A stretch of DNA of 6,873 nucleotides from contig CBCTZG010000105.1 in NCBI GenBank assembly GCA_965151315.1, forward strand, positions 1 through 6,873. Reading direction: 5' to 3'. Position 1 is the first letter of the stretch, and every line of letters begins with the position of its first letter. This document shows, piece after piece, positions 5,850-6,873 of this stretch. This DNA comes from Avimonoglobus sp965151315. GTDB taxonomy: Bacteria; Bacillota; Clostridia; UBA1381. The notes beneath the pieces were generated by a model. It saw nothing but the letters and a program-made list of their open reading frames with translations. It was not told the origin of the DNA and ran no database searches. The position numbers were made by a program, and so were the translations under genes.

Positions 5850-6233
5850 CTAGTTTCCCATGTCATCACCTTCCTTCCTTAAAGCGTCTTTCAATTTCTG
5901 AAAGGATTCCTCGCTGATTGCGTGTTCTATCCGGCAGGCGTCTTGCTCTGCCGTTTCCTGATCGACACCGGCAGCGACAAGCTGCTCCGTAAAGAATCGG
6001 TGCCGTTCATAAATTTTCTCGGCAATCTCCCGGCCTATGTCTGTCAGATGGAGAAAACCATCTTTATCCACGGTCAGAAAGCCACCGTCCCGCAGGACAC
6101 CTACTGCATGGCTGATACTCGGTTTGCTAAAGCCCATGTGTCGGGCAAGATCAACAGAGCGTACCATGCCGGATTTCTTTTGCAGCATTAGTATGGCCTC
6201 TAAGTAGTCCTCGCCTGACGCATGAAGTTTCAT
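5850..6233 (-). CDS. DtxR/MntR-family metal-dependent transcriptional repressor (127 aa)
   Basis: The N-terminal winged helix (about residues 5-65) has the family opening SGEDYLEAI and the recognition segment GFSKPSISHAVGVLRDGGFL. A metal-binding and dimerisation domain follows, with ERHRFFTEQL and DACRIEHAISEES. Aligned by eye with MntR and DtxR, the probable ligands are Asp9, Glu12, His78, Cys100, Glu103 and His104. Asp9 is MntR-like, whereas Cys100 is the DtxR/IdeR residue. There is no C-terminal SH3-like domain. The ATG at 6233 is preferred over one at 6260 because GGGAGG lies about 5 nt before it and because the family motif then starts at the usual place. It follows the ABC gene by 11 nt, so the pair is an operon. 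It probably represses metal-linked transport when Mn2+ or Fe2+ is sufficient; the metal cannot be read from sequence. Confidence 0.93.
   Translation of the reverse strand: MKLHASGEDYLEAILMLQKKSGMVRSVDLARHMGFSKPSISHAVGVLRDGGFLTVDKDGFLHLTDIGREIAEKIYERHRFFTEQLVAAGVDQETAEQDACRIEHAISEESFQKLKDALRKEGDDMGN
5853..5859 (-). promoter_or_regulatory. Candidate -1 frameshift site G GGA AAC at the end of the metal repressor gene
   Basis: The last sense codons of the repressor are ATG GGA AAC, followed directly by TAG. The heptamer G GGA AAC fits the X XXY YYZ rule for -1 slippage in the zero frame. A Shine-Dalgarno-like AAGGAAGG ends about 9 nt upstream, similar to the stimulator spacing known for bacterial dnaX. 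After slippage the ribosome reads CTA GCG GTA and stays open through the winged-helix frame. I see no strong downstream stem-loop. The purine tract could instead be a ribosome binding site for the ATG, which would make only Met-Gly-Asn. Confidence 0.45.
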
Positions 6234-6244
6234 CCGTTCCTCCC

Positions 6245-6873
6245 TTATGTAAGGCTCCATCCAGCAGATTTTTTTCGGATATTGACAAATTCCTGATAAA
6301 TTCCGGCTTTTGCCATAAGCTCATCATGGGTTCCCTGTTCGCTAATCTGTCCATTAGAGATTACCAAAATCTGATCTGCCTGCCGGATGGTATTCAGCCG
6401 ATGTGCAATTACAAGTAATGTCTTACCCTTGACCAGCTCATTGATTGCCTCCTGAATGTAACTTTCATTATCAGTATCGACACTGGCTGTTGCTTCGTCT
6501 AAAATTACAATCGGGGCATCTTTCAGAATACAGCGGGCAATAGAAATACGCTGTTTCTCGCCGCCGGACAAAGTAGCGCCGCCCTCGCCAACAACAGTCT
6601 GAAATCCATCCGGCAGAGCCATGATAAAGTCATAACACCGAGCTTTCTTAGCTGCCTCATAGACTTCCTGTTCAGTGGCGTCAGGTTTGCCCATGCTGAT
6701 ATTGTTATAAATTGTGTCTTGGAATAAGTACACGCGCTGGAATACCATGCTGATTTGTTCCATCAACTCAGCCAGCGGCACATCCCGAATATCCGTCCCG
6801 CGAACCGTTACCGTTCCAGATTTCACATCCCACAGCCGCGCCAGAAGGTTCGCAATCGTGGATTTGCCACCGC
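6245..6873 (-). CDS. ABC exporter, C-terminal ATPase part (N-terminus outside the window)
   Basis: The frame is open to the window edge and 208 residues are visible. The first bases encode GGKST, the end of Walker A, so the transmembrane half lies outside. Counting from the edge, the Q-loop (VFQRVYLFQDTIYNNI) has Gln45, the signature LSGGEKQ is at 101-107, Walker B VILDE ends at Glu126, the D-loop is SVD, and the H-loop histidine (IAHRL) is His157. All ATPase motifs are intact. The last part (GTHDELMAKAGIYQEF) is typical of fused membrane-ATPase exporters of the MsbA/LmrA/IrtAB type. The VYLFQDTIYNNI form and the linked DtxR-type gene favour a siderophore- or metal-linked member, but this is weak. 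A partner half-transporter gene may lie just upstream. The GTG at 6826 is an internal codon, not the start. Confidence 0.93.
   Translation of the reverse strand, partial: GGKSTIANLLARLWDVKSGTVTVRGTDIRDVPLAELMEQISMVFQRVYLFQDTIYNNISMGKPDATEQEVYEAAKKARCYDFIMALPDGFQTVVGEGGATLSGGEKQRISIARCILKDAPIVILDEATASVDTDNESYIQEAINELVKGKTLLVIAHRLNTIRQADQILVISNGQISEQGTHDELMAKAGIYQEFVNIRKKSAGWSLT

Noticed and set aside
1..6873. CRISPR array, tRNA or rRNA genes
   Set aside because: No regularly spaced repeats and no tRNA-like or rRNA-like segments were seen on either strand.

Overview
The window looks like the recombination end of an integrative element from a Gram-positive host, most likely Clostridia (Lachnospiraceae/Ruminococcaceae type) or a relative. 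The evidence is strong AGGAGG-type ribosome binding sites, a tandem set of large serine recombinases, an element-type sigma-factor-like protein, and a metal-regulated ABC exporter as probable cargo. Every supportable gene is on the minus strand, so the region reads right to left.

Reading in the direction of transcription: (i) 6873-6245 is the C-terminal ATPase half of an ABC exporter, cut by the window edge. (ii) 6233-5850 is a short DtxR/MntR-family metal-dependent repressor, 11 nt after the ABC stop. (iii) 5796-5347 is an OmpR/PhoB-type winged-helix DNA-binding protein without a receiver domain. Its frame joins the repressor by a -1 shift exactly at a G GGA AAC heptamer that abuts the repressor stop. 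(iv) 5346-4886 has no convincing protein gene but holds a -10 box, alternating C-block/G-block sequences that can form competing structures, and two good minus-strand intrinsic terminators. (v) 4885-4463 is a sigma-70 region 4-like protein. (vi) 4462-3867 is GC-rich DNA without a supportable gene. A 17-bp perfect inverted repeat has one arm here and the other upstream of the sigma gene. (vii) 3866-3654 is a 70-residue protein. (viii) A good sigma-A-type promoter at 3629-3601 then drives three serine recombinase genes (3514-1886, 1885-233 and 248 to beyond the left edge), which abut or overlap.

Inferred working: the recombinases integrate and excise the element, and its attachment site should lie just past the left edge. 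The sigma-like protein and the 70-residue protein probably regulate element functions. The exporter, metal repressor and winged-helix protein form a leftward cargo operon, insulated from the recombination module by the two terminators. The least expected features are the possible frameshift-made repressor/winged-helix fusion and the switch-like intergenic RNA. Both are inferences from sequence pattern only.
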